Of a DNA stretch of 64,000 nucleotides, positions 47,930 through 60,182 are shown one piece after another. The notes beneath the pieces were generated by a model that saw only the letters and a list, made by a program, of their open reading frames with translations, ran no database searches and had not been told where the DNA came from. Both the position numbers and the translations under genes were made by a program. Numbering within the stretch: position 1 is the stretch's first letter; each line of letters opens with the position of its first letter. Source of the DNA: Xanthostigma xanthostigma (Eukaryota > Arthropoda > Insecta > Raphidioptera > Raphidiidae); contig OY754464.1 in the NCBI GenBank assembly GCA_963575645.1, forward strand, positions 81,938,948-82,002,947, in the 5' to 3' direction.

Positions 47930-48890
47930 ACTATTGCCTTCAAACAAACACGGTGTTGTAATGTAACATTAACTTCCGTTACTATCTTTTATAGACAATT
48001 TTACTCTATATTTAAAAAAAATACTACAACCGTTGTGCCATTATCTAGAATCATACGTTTTCACAACAACTTTGGGTAAATTTTCATAGTTTAGAAAATA
48101 TATGTATCCAAATTTTCCATGTCGATTGATCCTGTAGCCTGTAACTGTGCTCCGAAAACAAGCATCTCCTCTGCATTAGTGATAAAATTAATAAACTCAA
48201 TTTAAATTAGTTAAAAATTCTGAAATAATATTCAGAACATGCATACCTACGAATTTTTCAACTTAACAATATTTCAATATAAACTAGCATCAACTTTTTA
48301 TCTCAACTTTCTAAGTGTGATAAATAACCTACTGTAAAATATTTATGTTATAAGAAAATAAGAAATATGAAGTGAATTAAACGAGATGACAAGATGAAGA
48401 TCATGCGAACTACAGAAAGAATTAAAAAAGAATAGATCAACATCGAAGCAAAATCAAGTAAAAAAAGCGTTTAGCATCAAAAAACTAAAACTAAGCGATA
48501 ATATACAAAGCAAAGTACAGAATGTTTATATATAATATACATATCTACCATCTATATAATTATATGAAATTAATGTTTAATAAAAACATAAAAGTCGTTA
48601 AAATTACCTACGAAACATTTTAAATCATTTATCATCAAATATTGTAAATGCAATGACAACCAGAAAATATAGATTGTTTTCAGAAATATTCGATTGAAAA
48701 CTTTAACAATTCTCTAATTGCAGTGCGCAATCGAATTTTTGGACCAATAAATTATATTCAATTTTATATTCAGAAAGAATATCTGAAAAGAAAAAGTTTT
48801 ATTTTCAATATATTTTAAAAATCCAATAAATACGACGATGACACTGGTTTACTGCAATCGATACTTTCTGTTTATAAATTTCGACGAAAT
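47930..48890. other. AT-rich intron sequence without recognised feature
   Basis: No exon-like segment or clear repeat. Confidence 0.5.
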
Positions 48891-48895
48891 TGTTG

Positions 48896-49330
48896 TTAAA
48901 TCTTGAATCGGCTACAGAACAGAGAAGGGTGCGCCCCCCTCGGTAAATTGTTTAGCAAGCGAAGCACATGCAACAGCTGTAATAAATAAAATATAAAAGC
49001 TGGCATAAAAATAGACAACGCGCTCGATGGGCAGCAGCGCTGAACGTAAAAAATAAAGCCGCCTGTACCGAACGCAGCTGTACACACGCAGCGTTGCGCG
49101 GCTTGTGCGAAGTCTGCGCGTGTTGTTCGACGCTTGCCGAACGGCGCATGCGCCATGAAGCGCGCTTGCCGAGAGAGAAAACAAACTCAAGCAGCGCTGC
49201 GAAGCGGGGTTTTAAAGTAACTCAGCAGTTTTTAAAATATAGCACATGCGCTAAGCGAAGGCAACTGCCAATGGGCGGGTTACCTTAAAAATCAGATTGC
49301 TTTTGGTGTATTTTGACTTCTCTTTGCTTG
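48896..49330. promoter_or_regulatory. GC/CpG-rich island, candidate promoter or enhancer
   Basis: About 430 bp rich in GCGC and CpG, standing out sharply from the AT-rich surroundings. It holds a TATA-like ATATAAAAG at 48991-48999, a perfect palindrome GGCGCATGCGCC at 49143-49154 (the NRF-1/Erect-wing type of site), and a CCAAT directly followed by a GGGCGG box at 49268-49278. No repeat partner was seen elsewhere in the window. Short overlapping open frames occur on both strands, as expected from low stop-codon density in GC-rich DNA, and none resembles a known protein. It could be an internal promoter, an enhancer in the Ih intron, or an unusual repeat. Confidence 0.35.
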
Positions 49331-49334
49331 ACTT

Positions 49335-50640
49335 GTCCGAGCTGAGGCGCCCCCTCCTCTCGGTTCGCTTTTTTTGAAGATTCTGCAAGATCTAGAAAAC
49401 AAGCGAGAAACACAAGATAGTAGAAAAGAGAAAGAATAGAGATAGTAGAGAAGCATCAAAAACACCAGTTAGACATTTATAATCATAGACAATCATTTCA
49501 TTGTTGCTTTCGTTATTTTTCGGTTAATGTACAGGGGTGGGGGGCAAAGGCACTAAAAAAAAGTATTGGTTTAAAATAGCGTAATATTTGCGCAGCACGT
49601 AAGTCACTAGACAATCTGAATTAACGACGATCTGCTGCAAACAAAACGGTATTTTAAATCGAGGCAGACTCAACTGCATTAATTGTCTCAAATTAAGTTG
49701 GGCCGAGGTCAGTTAATGTAAAAAATATTTTGAATATTTTTTTTCGAAAGATCAATTTTGTTAAATTTATATGATAATGATATATTTTAATGCATTTGAG
49801 TCGAAGCTTATCAATAAAAAATAATTTGATTAAAAATTAAAGTCACATATTTGCCAATAAGTCATTATTTTATCTGACATTCGGTATAGATTTCTTAAAA
49901 TAGTACTTATACTGACTTTAGAGAATATTGTTAGGTTAATAAATAATGCGTTATTTAGCACAGAGCTTCGAGCCGCATGCCATACATCGAAAGCTCATTA
50001 AGCTCTTCTATGCTAGCAGATTAGTTATCATGCGAATTGCAACAAATTATCACTCAAAAAAATGTCTCTCAATGAATTAATATTCATTAATATTGAGGGA
50101 GTATTAAACGATATAAAATTAAATATACCAGAAAAACAGCTTTACTGCGACTTAAAAGCAAACATTTTTGAATGATTTTTTGTTCATCGGTTGCAAAAAA
50201 AAACAAACTGAAAACGTTAGTGATGATATTTTAAAAGGCTTTACGATTCTTCAAATAATTTTCGGTATGCTAGCTTAGAAAGTAAAATTATGTCACATAT
50301 AAAACAGCACTACTCTCAATTTTTTTTAAAAACAGTGTTAATTTGCTCAATAAAAGTTTGATGATATTTTTAAACAGCAATAATAATATTAAACTAAGAT
50401 AGTACTTTTAAATTTACAGTTGAAAAAATAAGCTATTACGTAACAAAATATGTAATGCCATTATTTCAAATCTCAAGGTTCAATATCTATCCGTGCGTAG
50501 AAGCGATAGAAAGAAATAATTAAGGCCTAGCACACATGAAGAGCGTTCAACGCGCGTTGAACGCCTCTCATATAAACCAGGCCTAATACGCAAGTAACAC
50601 ATCAAACAAAAGATGTGTAAATGTGTAACTGTAACCAATA
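49335..50640. other. AT-rich stretch without recognised gene
   Basis: Short CpG-rich tail of the 49 kb island at its left edge, a G-run near 49535, otherwise AT-rich with no protein-like frame. A small 'gcgttcaacgcgcgttgaacg' palindrome sits at 50543-50563. Confidence 0.5.
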
Positions 50641-50657
50641 TGAAAATTGATATGCAC

Positions 50658-51180
50658 CTACATTGGATATCCCCCGATCCTATGTCGGCTGAAGTCGGAT
50701 GACATCGGAAGAAAAGCCAACACCAAGATTATAATTTATTATTTGCTTTCCAATGTAGACACCATATATTTAATAACTTCTATATTGCTAATGGCCGTAA
50801 GTGGAAGCATGGCCCATGAAGTGAGACGGCGAGTGACGGTTTTCTATCTCTTTCTTTTTACTTGACCCGTTGTGCGCAAGTGTCGCGTCTGTAGTGGGGC
50901 AATTAGTGAGTGGAATAGAGCAAGCCATCTCTCTTTCACAGTTTAGTTCCATGTGCAAACTGACGCTGCAACTTAACGAACATGCGCATGAGAGTCAGAG
51001 TATAATAAGTGAGATAGACGTATATATGTCTGCACCGTAGTGTTTAAGTCTTTCTCCCGATCTTTGCTAGCAATATAGAGGGTATTAATTAATATTATAT
51101 GGTAGACACCTACAATATTATAATCTTAGTGATTGTTTTTCTGCCGATATTGCCTGACATCTGATCCAATGTGGCCCAAG
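50658..51180. mobile_element. Outer inverted-repeat element with family B copy 4 inside
   Basis: The outer arms pair 'ggatgacatcgg', 'agaaaagccaacaccaagat' and 'tataat' with the inverse near 51118-51175. Family B (50762-51103) sits inside, so two elements are nested. Confidence 0.6.
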
Positions 51181-51693
51181 GAAAATACAATACGAACCTA
51201 GAGATTGAAAATAATAGATCTACTTTTTCCTTTGTTACTACAAACATGTTGATTGTTGGGTAAATTTATTCTGTCAATAATAAATGAAAAAGTAGCCGAG
51301 AATCGATGTTCGAGAATTAAATAACGCTTTCAAAATGTATTTAGATCATGCTCGCATTTTGTGTTAAGAATGTGACTGGTGTTTTATATGATTTTTTGCA
51401 ACCGAAAAATAGAAAAAATGTGCGCTCTACGGTCTATGTACACACAGATATTTAACCGTTAAACAGTCGCGTTAAAATTGTAAGAAAATTGTACTCTATT
51501 TGTATTAAAAATTAAAAAACACAGTTTGAAACAATGGATAAAATATAAAATTAAACAAATATGATTTTTAAGATTGAACGCTTTTTTTGAAATACAATTT
51601 GGTTTTAATATTAATATATTATGAGATATAGATTTATAAAAATAGTATTTCAAAATTATTTATTATTGGCTACAAACGAGAAAATATAATATA

Positions 51694-52197
51694 CAGAATG
51701 ATTTTTAAGTTGATTTTTCTTTTTTAACAGTGTGTAGAAATCAAATAGACGAACAAATATTTTAAATAACTTTTTTATCAAAATTCAAAAAAAAGAAGCA
51801 CCTTTCAAAGTTTAATTAATTTTTTTTAATATTATTAATAATTTAAAAGCCCGGTTAACACACGCGAAGAAACGATAGCACGAATCGGAAATGCATCCCA
51901 AATAATTCGCGGAAGGCCCTTATCGCTACTACAACCATGGCTACGACGTCCAACAAAATAGGGACAACTTCGAACAATTTCTGTGAATACTTGATAATGA
52001 CATAACATATTTCCATAGTGACATAACACAACGCCAGGACCGACCTTAAAATTCGATAAAATTTAATAAAACTTGGAAAGCTCGTTCCTCTTTCATTTTT
52101 GAGTTTTGATAAAAAAATAACTTGAAATATTAATTGTTCGACTGTTTGATTTCTACACGCTGTTAAAAAAAAGAATCAACTTAAAAATCACTCTTCC
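51694..52197. mobile_element. Family S MITE copy 3
   Basis: The left end CAGAATGATTTTTAAGTTGA and right end GAATCAACTTAAAAATCA are inverse. The interior block 'ataattcgcggaaggccctt' is shared with copy 1. The final few bases of the right end are diverged. Confidence 0.7.
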
Positions 52198-52454
52198 TTA
52201 CATATATATTTTTTATCTCGATTTACAAACATTTTCAAACACAATAATAAAATTTTTTCTGCTTCCTATAAACATTATACTTTCAGAACAATATCTGTGA
52301 CTTGAAGGCAAAATTGCTTGATGAATATCTACTTTAATATAAATTTTAATCTGTATCGTGTTATGTCTTAATATTTTTAGTTTTATTTAATTCTATTGGA
52401 TGCATTCAATCCTGCTTAACAATCACACGAATATAAAGATAATTTATTATTATT

Positions 52455-52700
52455 ATGCTGTTTTTGACGTAATAACGTCTTATAAATTGATGAAACACCA
52501 GCTGCACGCACGAAAAAGTGTAACGCCGTAACGTTCCGCCTGACCCTGTGCGTGCAAGCGAGAGCGCAGTATAAGCGATAGAGAAGCACGATCGGCCCAA
52601 GTTTGACAGCTACTTAAATTTAGGTTATGTCATTAAATATGATATTCGAGCGGAATACGTTATCACGTAAAACTATCGTCCGTAAACCGACTTTACAGAC
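52455..52700 (-). mobile_element. Second copy of the ACGTGATAACGT element
   Basis: The left end TTTTTGACGTAATAACGTC and right end ACGTTATCACGTAAAACTAT match the nested copy at 9050-9232 in reverse, including 'gtgcgtgcaagcgagagcgc'. A short tail 'ccgtaaaccgactttacaga' follows, also present after the copy at 62020. Confidence 0.7.
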
Positions 52701-52704
52701 AACA

Positions 52705-53480
52705 AATTTTTTTTCTACACATAACATCCAGCTAGTATAGAAGCACCGCAGCAAAAAAATTGCGTGTGCCTAAAATATCTATCCTAAATTAGTCATAAGC
52801 TCTTGGACTATTACCATACAAATCGTGTCTAGCCGGCAGCCTATTTTTTGTTGCAATGACGAGTAACCTCAGCGTGGAATAGATGGCTTGCGGCATTTTA
52901 CCGAGTGTTCGGAGTGCAAATCACCAATGATATGATTTTATCAAAAAACTGGACATAAGCCATTTTTACCTTCTAGGCCACAGATATACATTTTACAATA
53001 TAGTATAAATTTATATTTTACGGTTTCAAATTTTTAAAATGTAATAATTATCATTTTAGATGTACAACTATTAAACGGTTAAGGAAAAAAAGCAGGTGTA
53101 TTGTTGTGAAGTGTACAGAGATAAAATTTATGTGAAAAAAGTTGAGAAAAGAAAGCATAAAACTAATATATTTTAATCCCACCTGTATAGCGTACCTTTA
53201 GGATAGAAATTTAAATAATTCTTTCGAAAAAGAAAAGACGTAGTTATCTAGTTTTGTTAAAAGTTGTGTAAAAAGTTGTTGTTTTTTTATTTTAAATTAT
53301 TCATTGTTATTATTCAAACTTAATTCAGTTCTACTTGTTAAAAATACAACTTCTACTTGACAAACCTAACTTTTAAATTAGTTGTTTATTTTTTATAAAA
53401 CGAATTACAAAATATATAATAATATATATCGTTCGTTGCTTACAATCGTCAATATACAAAAGAAACGGGACTAAATGATG
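52705..53480. other. AT-rich intron sequence without recognised feature
   Basis: No exon-like segment or clear repeat. Confidence 0.5.
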
Positions 53481-53491
53481 ACGTCACGGGT

Positions 53492-53709
53492 CAAGGGCGT
53501 AGATATTTTTTTTCTGAAAGAGGGGTCAGATCAATATTTTTTTTATTTTATTAATATCAAACAAGAATACTCACTTAAAAAGGTGTCAAGTAAAATATTA
53601 ATCTCTAAACTAATTATGTTACAAAATACACTGTTTCAATTTTGTCTAAATTTTGTTATGTATTGGTCCTGGGGGGATTACCCCCTTTTCCCCCATATCT
53701 ACGCCCTTG
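53492..53709. mobile_element. hAT-like MITE, 218 bp, target duplication 7/8
   Basis: Ends CAAGGGCGTAGATAT / ATATCTACGCCCTTG. The flanking octamers TCACGGGT and TCAAGGGT differ at one position. G- and C-runs lie just inside the ends, as in the full hAT at 16121. Same family as 24235-24494. Confidence 0.8.
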
Positions 53710-54234
53710 TCAAGGGTTAATGTTGCTATTCAAAAAATTGTAGATGGTTAATGATATTTCTTTTTAATATAAATTAAAATGATTTTTAACTAATTTTAAG
53801 TGAGAGATAATTATATGGGAATATAATTAATGCTATTCTTGAATAAATTATTTATAGTATATTCAAAACAGAAATAAATTCGTAATAATTATTACATTAA
53901 TTTGCTGTTTCATCTGCTAATTAAATTCTAAAATACAGCATAGCTAATGATTTATATTTATTTAGAAAAATAGTAACGTTTTTTTTTGTTCTACTCCCTA
54001 AAAGACAGCTGCTTGTAATTCATTTCAGATAGATCTGTGACAAGAGCCGAGCGGTAAAGTATCTTTACTGCCCACCGTGCGGTAATGTAAAATTCAATAA
54101 TAATTTAATATTTTTCAATTTATTATTTTCAATAATAAAGAAAAAACCACTAATGTTTAATTAATCCTTCCAAAAGTATTGATAGATCTAAATGCCATAA
54201 TGTTGTAGCATTTATTTAATAAATAAAAGCCGCT

Positions 54235-54642
54235 GCACACAAGACTGGAAACACTGCTTGGACTTCTGCTGGCCGACAGGCTGGGTACGAGGCTGGAACT
54301 GACTTCACTGCGGGCTCGCCTGCTAGCTCACAAGATAGATTTATAAATTAGAACAGGGGCCATTTTTTTTGCGCTGAGCAAGAACCAATCAGGAAACAGT
54401 ATCTTGTCACGTGGGCCCACAAACCAACAAGGCGTCATTCTGCCGACAGTCAGGACAACAGACACGATTTGTTCTGTGTTTATATTTGAACTGTCACTGC
54501 GCGCGCACCAGATCAATCCACAAAACAAGCTTGAAAGAACGGCTCGTGTGAAGCGGGCACATAAAAACAGCGCTGGAAAACTAGTAGTCAAATCTAGCAA
54601 GGAATCTAGCGGCAAATCCAGCCTCGTGTGCAGCGGTCTTTA
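54235..54642. mobile_element. Family O element copy 2
   Basis: The ends AAAAGCCGCTGCACAC and GTGTGCAGCGGTCTTT are inverse. It shares 'gcgggctcgcctg', 'ctgtcactgcgcgcgc' and 'cagcctcgtgtgcagcgg' with the copy at 15652. Frames on both strands here are not genes. Confidence 0.7.
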
Positions 54643-55294
54643 ATCAATATATGTTTATTGCTCCTGTTTAATACCATATAAAGAGAAACCATACCTATAT
54701 AATATGCAAAATTTCTTTAATAATTTCCAATAAATATTATATATCATTTATTTAAATGATAAAGAACTCCATAAGAATGAACTGGAAATGTAAAGATAGA
54801 ATAAAAAACGAAATAAAAAAAATATGATAAGAATATGCTATTCTAAGTCCACACATATAAAAACAACACACAATCATTGCTTTAAGACTTTTTTAAACTA
54901 AATCCAAACATGATAATAATCAATGATGGACATTTAAGTGTAAATTCTAGCGTTTTCATATCATGTAGATAACGTAAACAATACATTTTATGTAATGAAG
55001 TACAGTTTTCTATATTTTTGTTTTTTTAATTAAATATAAAACGCCCAGCAACCAAGGCTATATGCGTAAACATAAGATCGATTGAAGGTAAGTATGAGAC
55101 AGTTATCTATATTTGAACACAGTTAAACTGTGAAACTGGTCCAAAAATAGGTCCAATTTTAAAGTGTCGTACAATTAAAAAAAAAAATATTTTGAAAAGT
55201 GAATTTTGACCAAAATTAGTACCATTCCCTGCTTGTGGAGTTGCAAATGTGACAGTATAATAGTGCAGGGTGACCTTTAAAAAAAAACTATATA

Positions 55295-55698
55295 CAGTCG
55301 AACCTGGATAAGCAAGAGTTAAAGGGACCGTGATCTCTTTTTTCGCTTATGGAGGTTTTTCACTAACCCGAGTTTCTAGCTTATATAGAGGTGCAGGAGT
55401 GGCCTTTCTCACTTATAGAGGTCTATAAAAAGTATACAAAAACAATGTTAGTTAGTTCAGCTATTTATGACGCATTCTTAAATTTCGTGGAGCTATCAAT
55501 ACGTTCAACTATTGCTTATAGGGGTAAGGCAAGTAGTAGTTTCAGTTATAGAGGTCCATGAGCGAAAAACGTCTTTATATTCAATAGAGATTTCTGTTTC
55601 TCACTTATAGAGGTTTTAGATGGTTACAAAGACGGTACCTGGCCATTACTCTCACTTAGAGAGTTTTCACGCTTACCCAGTTCTCACTGGTGTGACTG
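55295..55698. mobile_element. pogo/Tigger-like MITE 3
   Basis: It begins CAGTCGAACCTGGATAAGC and ends with the diverged inverse GCTTACCCAG...GTGACTG, with TA on both sides. The interior repeats 'cacttatagaggt' throughout. 404 bp. Confidence 0.75.
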
Positions 55699-55774
55699 TA
55701 ATGGAAAAAAACTTCTAATGACTTATAATTTCGGTCTTGGAAATATTTTAAATACTGACATGAATCGAGTTTGC

Positions 55775-56279
55775 AATAGGTCATATGCATAAAACTCCAA
55801 ATTGGTTAAAATTTTTATTTCGAAATATATTTTAGTTCTTGATCATAGCGTAATGGTTATTTTATTAATCTAATCACTGAAAAAAATACAACTAATAAAA
55901 AAGAAATGTAGAAAATAAGCGCTATTTTCGAATTTTCAAAACGCATCGTGACGTCAGAGTATATATCAACAACAGTTTCCATGACGACGATGTCGTCTCA
56001 CAGTAAGATTATGTCAGTATTTAGAGAAAACAACAAATAAACTTCATTTAGAACATTGACAATTTGACATCAAGGTTGGCATGCATCGTATATCATGACG
56101 TCACATAAGCCCGCGAACATGGCCGATTGTTTAAACTGTCTATTTTTGAATGTGTAATTTAATATTTTTTTTCTTATGATAATATTACATTTTTAAATGA
56201 TTATTAATTTTTTTCCGTATTATAATTGACTAAATAATCTATTAAAAATATAAAAAAAAAATCATGCATATGACCTATT
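55775..56279 (+). mobile_element. Family C MITE copy 3
   Basis: 505 bp, same ends and two TGACGTCA sites as the copy at 17390 and very similar to it throughout. It is 145 bp from an oppositely oriented copy at 56425. Confidence 0.88.
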
Positions 56280-56424
56280 GAACATAGATGCGATAGGAGC
56301 AGTCTAATGTCATAATATTCAAACTCCCAATCATCTAGAACATGATGTACTCACATCAAAACAAATTATTGTTCTGCACAGAAAAAGATCGCTTTTCAAG
56401 CTAAATTTTGATCAAAATTGTTTC

Positions 56425-56929
56425 AATAGGTCATTTATGCATGATTTTTTTTATATTTTTAATATATTATTTAGTCAACCATAATACGGAAAAAAATTGA
56501 TAATCATTTGAAAATGTAATATTATCATAAGAAAAAAAATATTAAATTCCACATTCAAAAATAGACAGTTTAAACAATCGGCCATGTTCGCGGGCTTATG
56601 TGACGTCATGATATACGATGCATGCCAACCTTGATGTCAAATTGTCAATGTTCTAAATGAAGTTTATTTGTTGTTTTCTCTAAATACTGACATAATCTTA
56701 CAGTGAGACGACACAGTCGTCATGAAAACTGTTGTTGATATATACTCTGACGTCACGATGCGTTTTGAAAATTCGAAAATAGCGCTTATTTTCTACATTT
56801 CTTTTTTATTATTTGTATTTTTTTCAGTGATTAGATTAATAAAATAACCATTACGTTATGATCAAGAACTAAAATATATTTCACAATAAAAATTTCAACC
56901 AATTTGGAGTTTTATGCATATGACCTATT
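56425..56929 (-). mobile_element. Family C MITE copy 4
   Basis: 505 bp, inverted relative to copy 3. The left terminal repeat has a 3-bp insertion (GGTCATTTATGCAT). It abuts the LTR-like palindrome beginning at 56930. Confidence 0.88.
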
Positions 56930-57418
56930 GTAACCACCACGTCTTAAAAAGCCACGCCGCCACTGGTGTACCCTGGTGGTCATGTAGAGAAACAGAGGCA
57001 AGATGGCAGCCGAGCGTATGAACTAGGAAGTACTGTTCATGTCAAAAAAACCTTAAATTAATAAATATGTTGAAATAAATAATATTCATATTACAAACTT
57101 ACGTTAATATACTATATGTTGAATTAAATAATATTCATGTTACAAACTTACGTAAAATAATAATAATTGTTACAAACTGGCACCCCACTTTAGGCGCCAG
57201 TTTGTAACAATTATTATTATTTTATTCAACATATTTATTAACGTAAGTTTGTAACATGAATATTATTTAATTCAACACATTTATTAATTTTAGTTTCTTT
57301 TTTTAACATGAACAGTACTTCCTACTTCATACGCTCCGCTGCCATCTTGTCTCTGTTTCTCTACATGACTACCAGGGTACACCAGTGGCGGCGTGGCTTT
57401 TTAAGAGGTGGTGTTACA
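56930..57418. mobile_element. Two LTR-like arms in inverted orientation around a GGCGCC primer-site-like centre
   Basis: The left arm starts TGTAACCACC and the right arm ends GGTGGTGTTACA, i.e. TG...CA termini facing outward. Both arms end inward in 'ttgttacaaactgg', meeting at the imperfect palindrome GGCACCCCACTTTAGGCGCC (57179-57198). Arms are about 220-250 bp, with small tandem differences ('gaataatattcat' repeated in the left arm). No internal coding sequence. Confidence 0.7.
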
Positions 57419-57419
57419 C

Positions 57420-58020
57420 AAATGATTAATTATTTTTCCAGCTCTGCAACGCCTTTCTTATGGAGAAATATGCATGTTTACAATCTAAGATCAATGTCAA
57501 ACCAAATTTTTTGAAAATTCTCTCTATAACCGAGCTGCACTAGTCCCATAGTTTGGAGAATAATGATCCAGTGCCTGGATCATTACATCACACAGTCCTC
57601 CATAATTTTGTTGAATTGCAAATGAAGTATTGTTTACGATATCTACATTTTCTACATTATAATGATGTTGTTAATAAATTTCACACAATGATCATTTGCC
57701 CATCGCCACTGGTGAAATGTTCAAATATCTTTAAAGTTTTGAACAACTCATTACTCATGCACTTTCTTTTTTTCACAAAAACGTATCTCTTTTTAATCCA
57801 TTTGTTTTAGCCAATTTTGTATTTGAAGCAAAGACGAAAATCGAAAAGTTACTGTGTTTGTTTAATCGAATATTTTTTTTATTCTCACATATCAGAAAAT
57901 CTTTATTTGCTTTGTTATTAATTTACTGGGAAAATTTTTTTTATAGGCACATCGTAAACACAGTCCGTTTGGCAAGCAAAATTAATGAATCCACAACGCT
58001 GCCATTTTCAACTTATTTTT
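57420..58020. other. AT-rich sequence, no gene recognised
   Basis: Open frame at 57553-57810 has a biased, AT-driven composition and no motifs. Treated as non-coding. Confidence 0.5.
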
Positions 58021-58261
58021 ATTAAGAAATGTTAATTTATTATTTGCAAGAAATATTTTTTTATAATAACGATTAGGTTTTTCAGATGTATGTGGAATTT
58101 TGTTCGAGGGGGGGGGGGGGTATTTACAAAGGTCAACTGATCTGTCAAACTAAGAGCGAACCACCAAGCGGAAGCTTTATAAACATCTCTTTCTATAGAT
58201 AAAGAAGTGTGACTCTCTCCTACATTTACGCTCAGCGGTAAAATAATAAATATTTCTTTAA

Positions 58262-58597
58262 TTCTTGTTTGCACACTTGTCAAGCCTAAACCTGTACGAC
58301 CTGCACAATACAAACAAGCACGATGTCGTACACTAGACCAGCATAAACCAGTACAAACCTGCATAAACCAACAAATTTTAGTGTCTGTTTTAGACATTTT
58401 GCAGTTTTCAAGTAGTTTTATCAGTGCAACCAGCACATTAGATCGGCGCAGCACGGGGAGACAGAAATTGCAGACAACCGACTGACGGTCGTTGCTGGTT
58501 GCTACTCCGCTGAATAGTGTGGGCCCCTTCACAGTTGACTTTTTTGCTCTGTGCTGTTCAGGGCGTGCAGGTTGTTGCTTGACAAGTGTGAAAAGAA
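58262..58597. mobile_element. Inverted-repeat element with CTTGACAAGTGTG end
   Basis: 'cacacttgtcaagcctaaac' near 58264 mirrors 'gttgttgcttgacaagtgtg' near 58572. The interior has GC-rich 'ggcgcagcacggggagac'. A 166-codon open frame on the minus strand (58032-58532) runs across one end and into flanking AT-rich DNA, so it is not a gene. Confidence 0.5.
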
Positions 58598-58737
58598 AAT
58601 TATACGTATTTAAATTAGATATATAATTTGTGATAACAAATACTTACACAATTCTGTTAAAATTTTCATAATTAGATATTTAGTTCTTAGCAGTAATCGT
58701 ACACACAATACGTACAATATCCTTATACAGTATGTAA

Positions 58738-59284
58738 ACGCGTAAGGTGCGCATAGGGAAATTAGAATTGGGAAAAAGTACTCGGATCAGAGTTAGCCAT
58801 GACTGCAATAATTGTTATTTCTATTGAATTATCGTGGTAATCTTTAGAATTTCTATTTTATTTTGATTTATTTTTATTTTACTTGGCTTTTTTAATAATA
58901 AAAAGCTCTTATAAATCATTATTTTAATTTTTTTGTACAAAAATAAAACAAAAAAACAACTCCATCTGTTTGGAAACATTTCATTCAAAAATTGTCTGAC
59001 TGGTATGACGTATGCGCGTTTGTAAATCAGTGACCCAATATCTTTAGGGTCAACACGAATAGGCGAAGATATTTGCTCTCGCACCATATTTAAATATTTT
59101 TGGGAATTTAATGTCCCATTAATAAAAAAGTCCAAATATGTTGTAATCATTTGAATATTTTCGTCGGTAGTATACACATTCATTTTGCAAAAGAATATTA
59201 TCTGTCAAATTGAAAAACAAGATTTCAAGTCATTTTTTTCCCAATGTTAATTTCCCTATGTGCACCTTACGTGTTTACATACTG
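58738..59284 (-). mobile_element. Internally deleted mariner-like element, 547 bp, TA-flanked
   Basis: The ends CAGTATGTAAACGCGTAAGG (continuing for about 50 bp) and the inverse CCTTACGTGTTTACATACTG are flanked by TA at both ends. One minus-strand frame covers most of the interior. It is a deletion derivative carrying the two ends of a transposase gene. Confidence 0.85.
58821..59183 (-). pseudogene. Mariner-family transposase deletion derivative
   Basis: 120 codons. Residues 1-15 (MNVYTTDENIQMITT) look like the start of the N-terminal helix-turn-helix of this transposase group. They run directly into FFINGTLNSQKYLNMVREQI, which matches the segment after the first catalytic Asp in DDE transposases (FIEG.LN...YL..L...I). 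VRQFLNEMFPNRW follows, which resembles the region just before the last catalytic residues. The middle is therefore deleted, and beyond Trp the frame runs into AT-rich sequence. Not functional as a transposase. Confidence 0.65.
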
Positions 59285-59299
59285 TATAACAAAACGACA

Positions 59300-60170
59300 G
59301 AAAAGATAACATGAATTTGTTTTGATGTGAAGCAAACAAAATTTTCTATTTTAGAATTCGCGTGGAAATAAAAACTGCGAAGGATTTTCGTGTTTGCTGC
59401 AATACAAAAGAACACCTAGTTATACGTCATATCAGATCTAATTTTAAACAAAAAGATCTGTCTCTTATACACATTTATACATGGTGTCCCTAAATTATGT
59501 GTAACGCTTTACAAAATAAACAAATTCTAAATGTCGATACTTATTTTTGACCCTGTGTTTAACAAAAAATATATATCACGTTATAATGACGAATTAAAAA
59601 ACGTTTTTATTTTATTCTCCAATGCAGATGCTTTCCAAAGTTATAAAATGAAATGATAACATATCAATCAAAATAAAAAAATGTTTCAAAAGATTCCTTT
59701 TCTTATAGGAGTTATAGAAAGAATAAAAAATAATCCGAAATTTTAAAGATAAGCAGAATAACTGTCAAACTTTAACCAGGTTTTCAACTATTTATACTTT
59801 ATAATGTCTGACTGCTGTAAAGCTTTCAATAGTTTTGCGATGTCTAATGAGATTGTTGAGCGAAAGAAAATTTAAAAAAAATTGCTGAAAATTATTCAAA
59901 TGTAATGTTTTCTTTCGAAATGTCAAGAAAATTCTGTTTAATACTGTAAACTCATTTGTTATATCTGTATAAATGTAATAAAGATGAAGCTACTTTAAAC
60001 CTGTAAATGAAGTTCAACTTCCCCGATGGCTTTAAGAACGAATTTTTTTATATGATTGAAATGCGACCTCTTCGTGATTTTAAGCAATGGCTGTGCAAAA
60101 GGAACGTCCAATTGTTGTTTATAGATTATGACTTATTCTTGTGTACTGAAGTCGTATCTTTTTTTTATAT
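59300..60170. other. AT-rich sequence, no gene recognised
   Basis: 'acatggtgtccctaaattat' near 59480 resembles one terminus of a mariner-type element but I see no partner. No protein-like frame; 60007-60237 runs into the following repeat. Confidence 0.45.
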
Positions 60171-60182
60171 ATATTTTTTTAG

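Noticed and set aside
48896-49288. Several overlapping open frames in the 49 kb GC island
   Set aside because: Low stop density in GC-rich sequence; peptides are Arg/Cys/Ala-rich without motifs or splice support.
58032-58532. 166-codon open frame on the minus strand
   Set aside because: Runs across the end of an inverted-repeat element into AT-rich flank, with a Pro run from a C-homopolymer and no domain; the openness is explained by local GC content.
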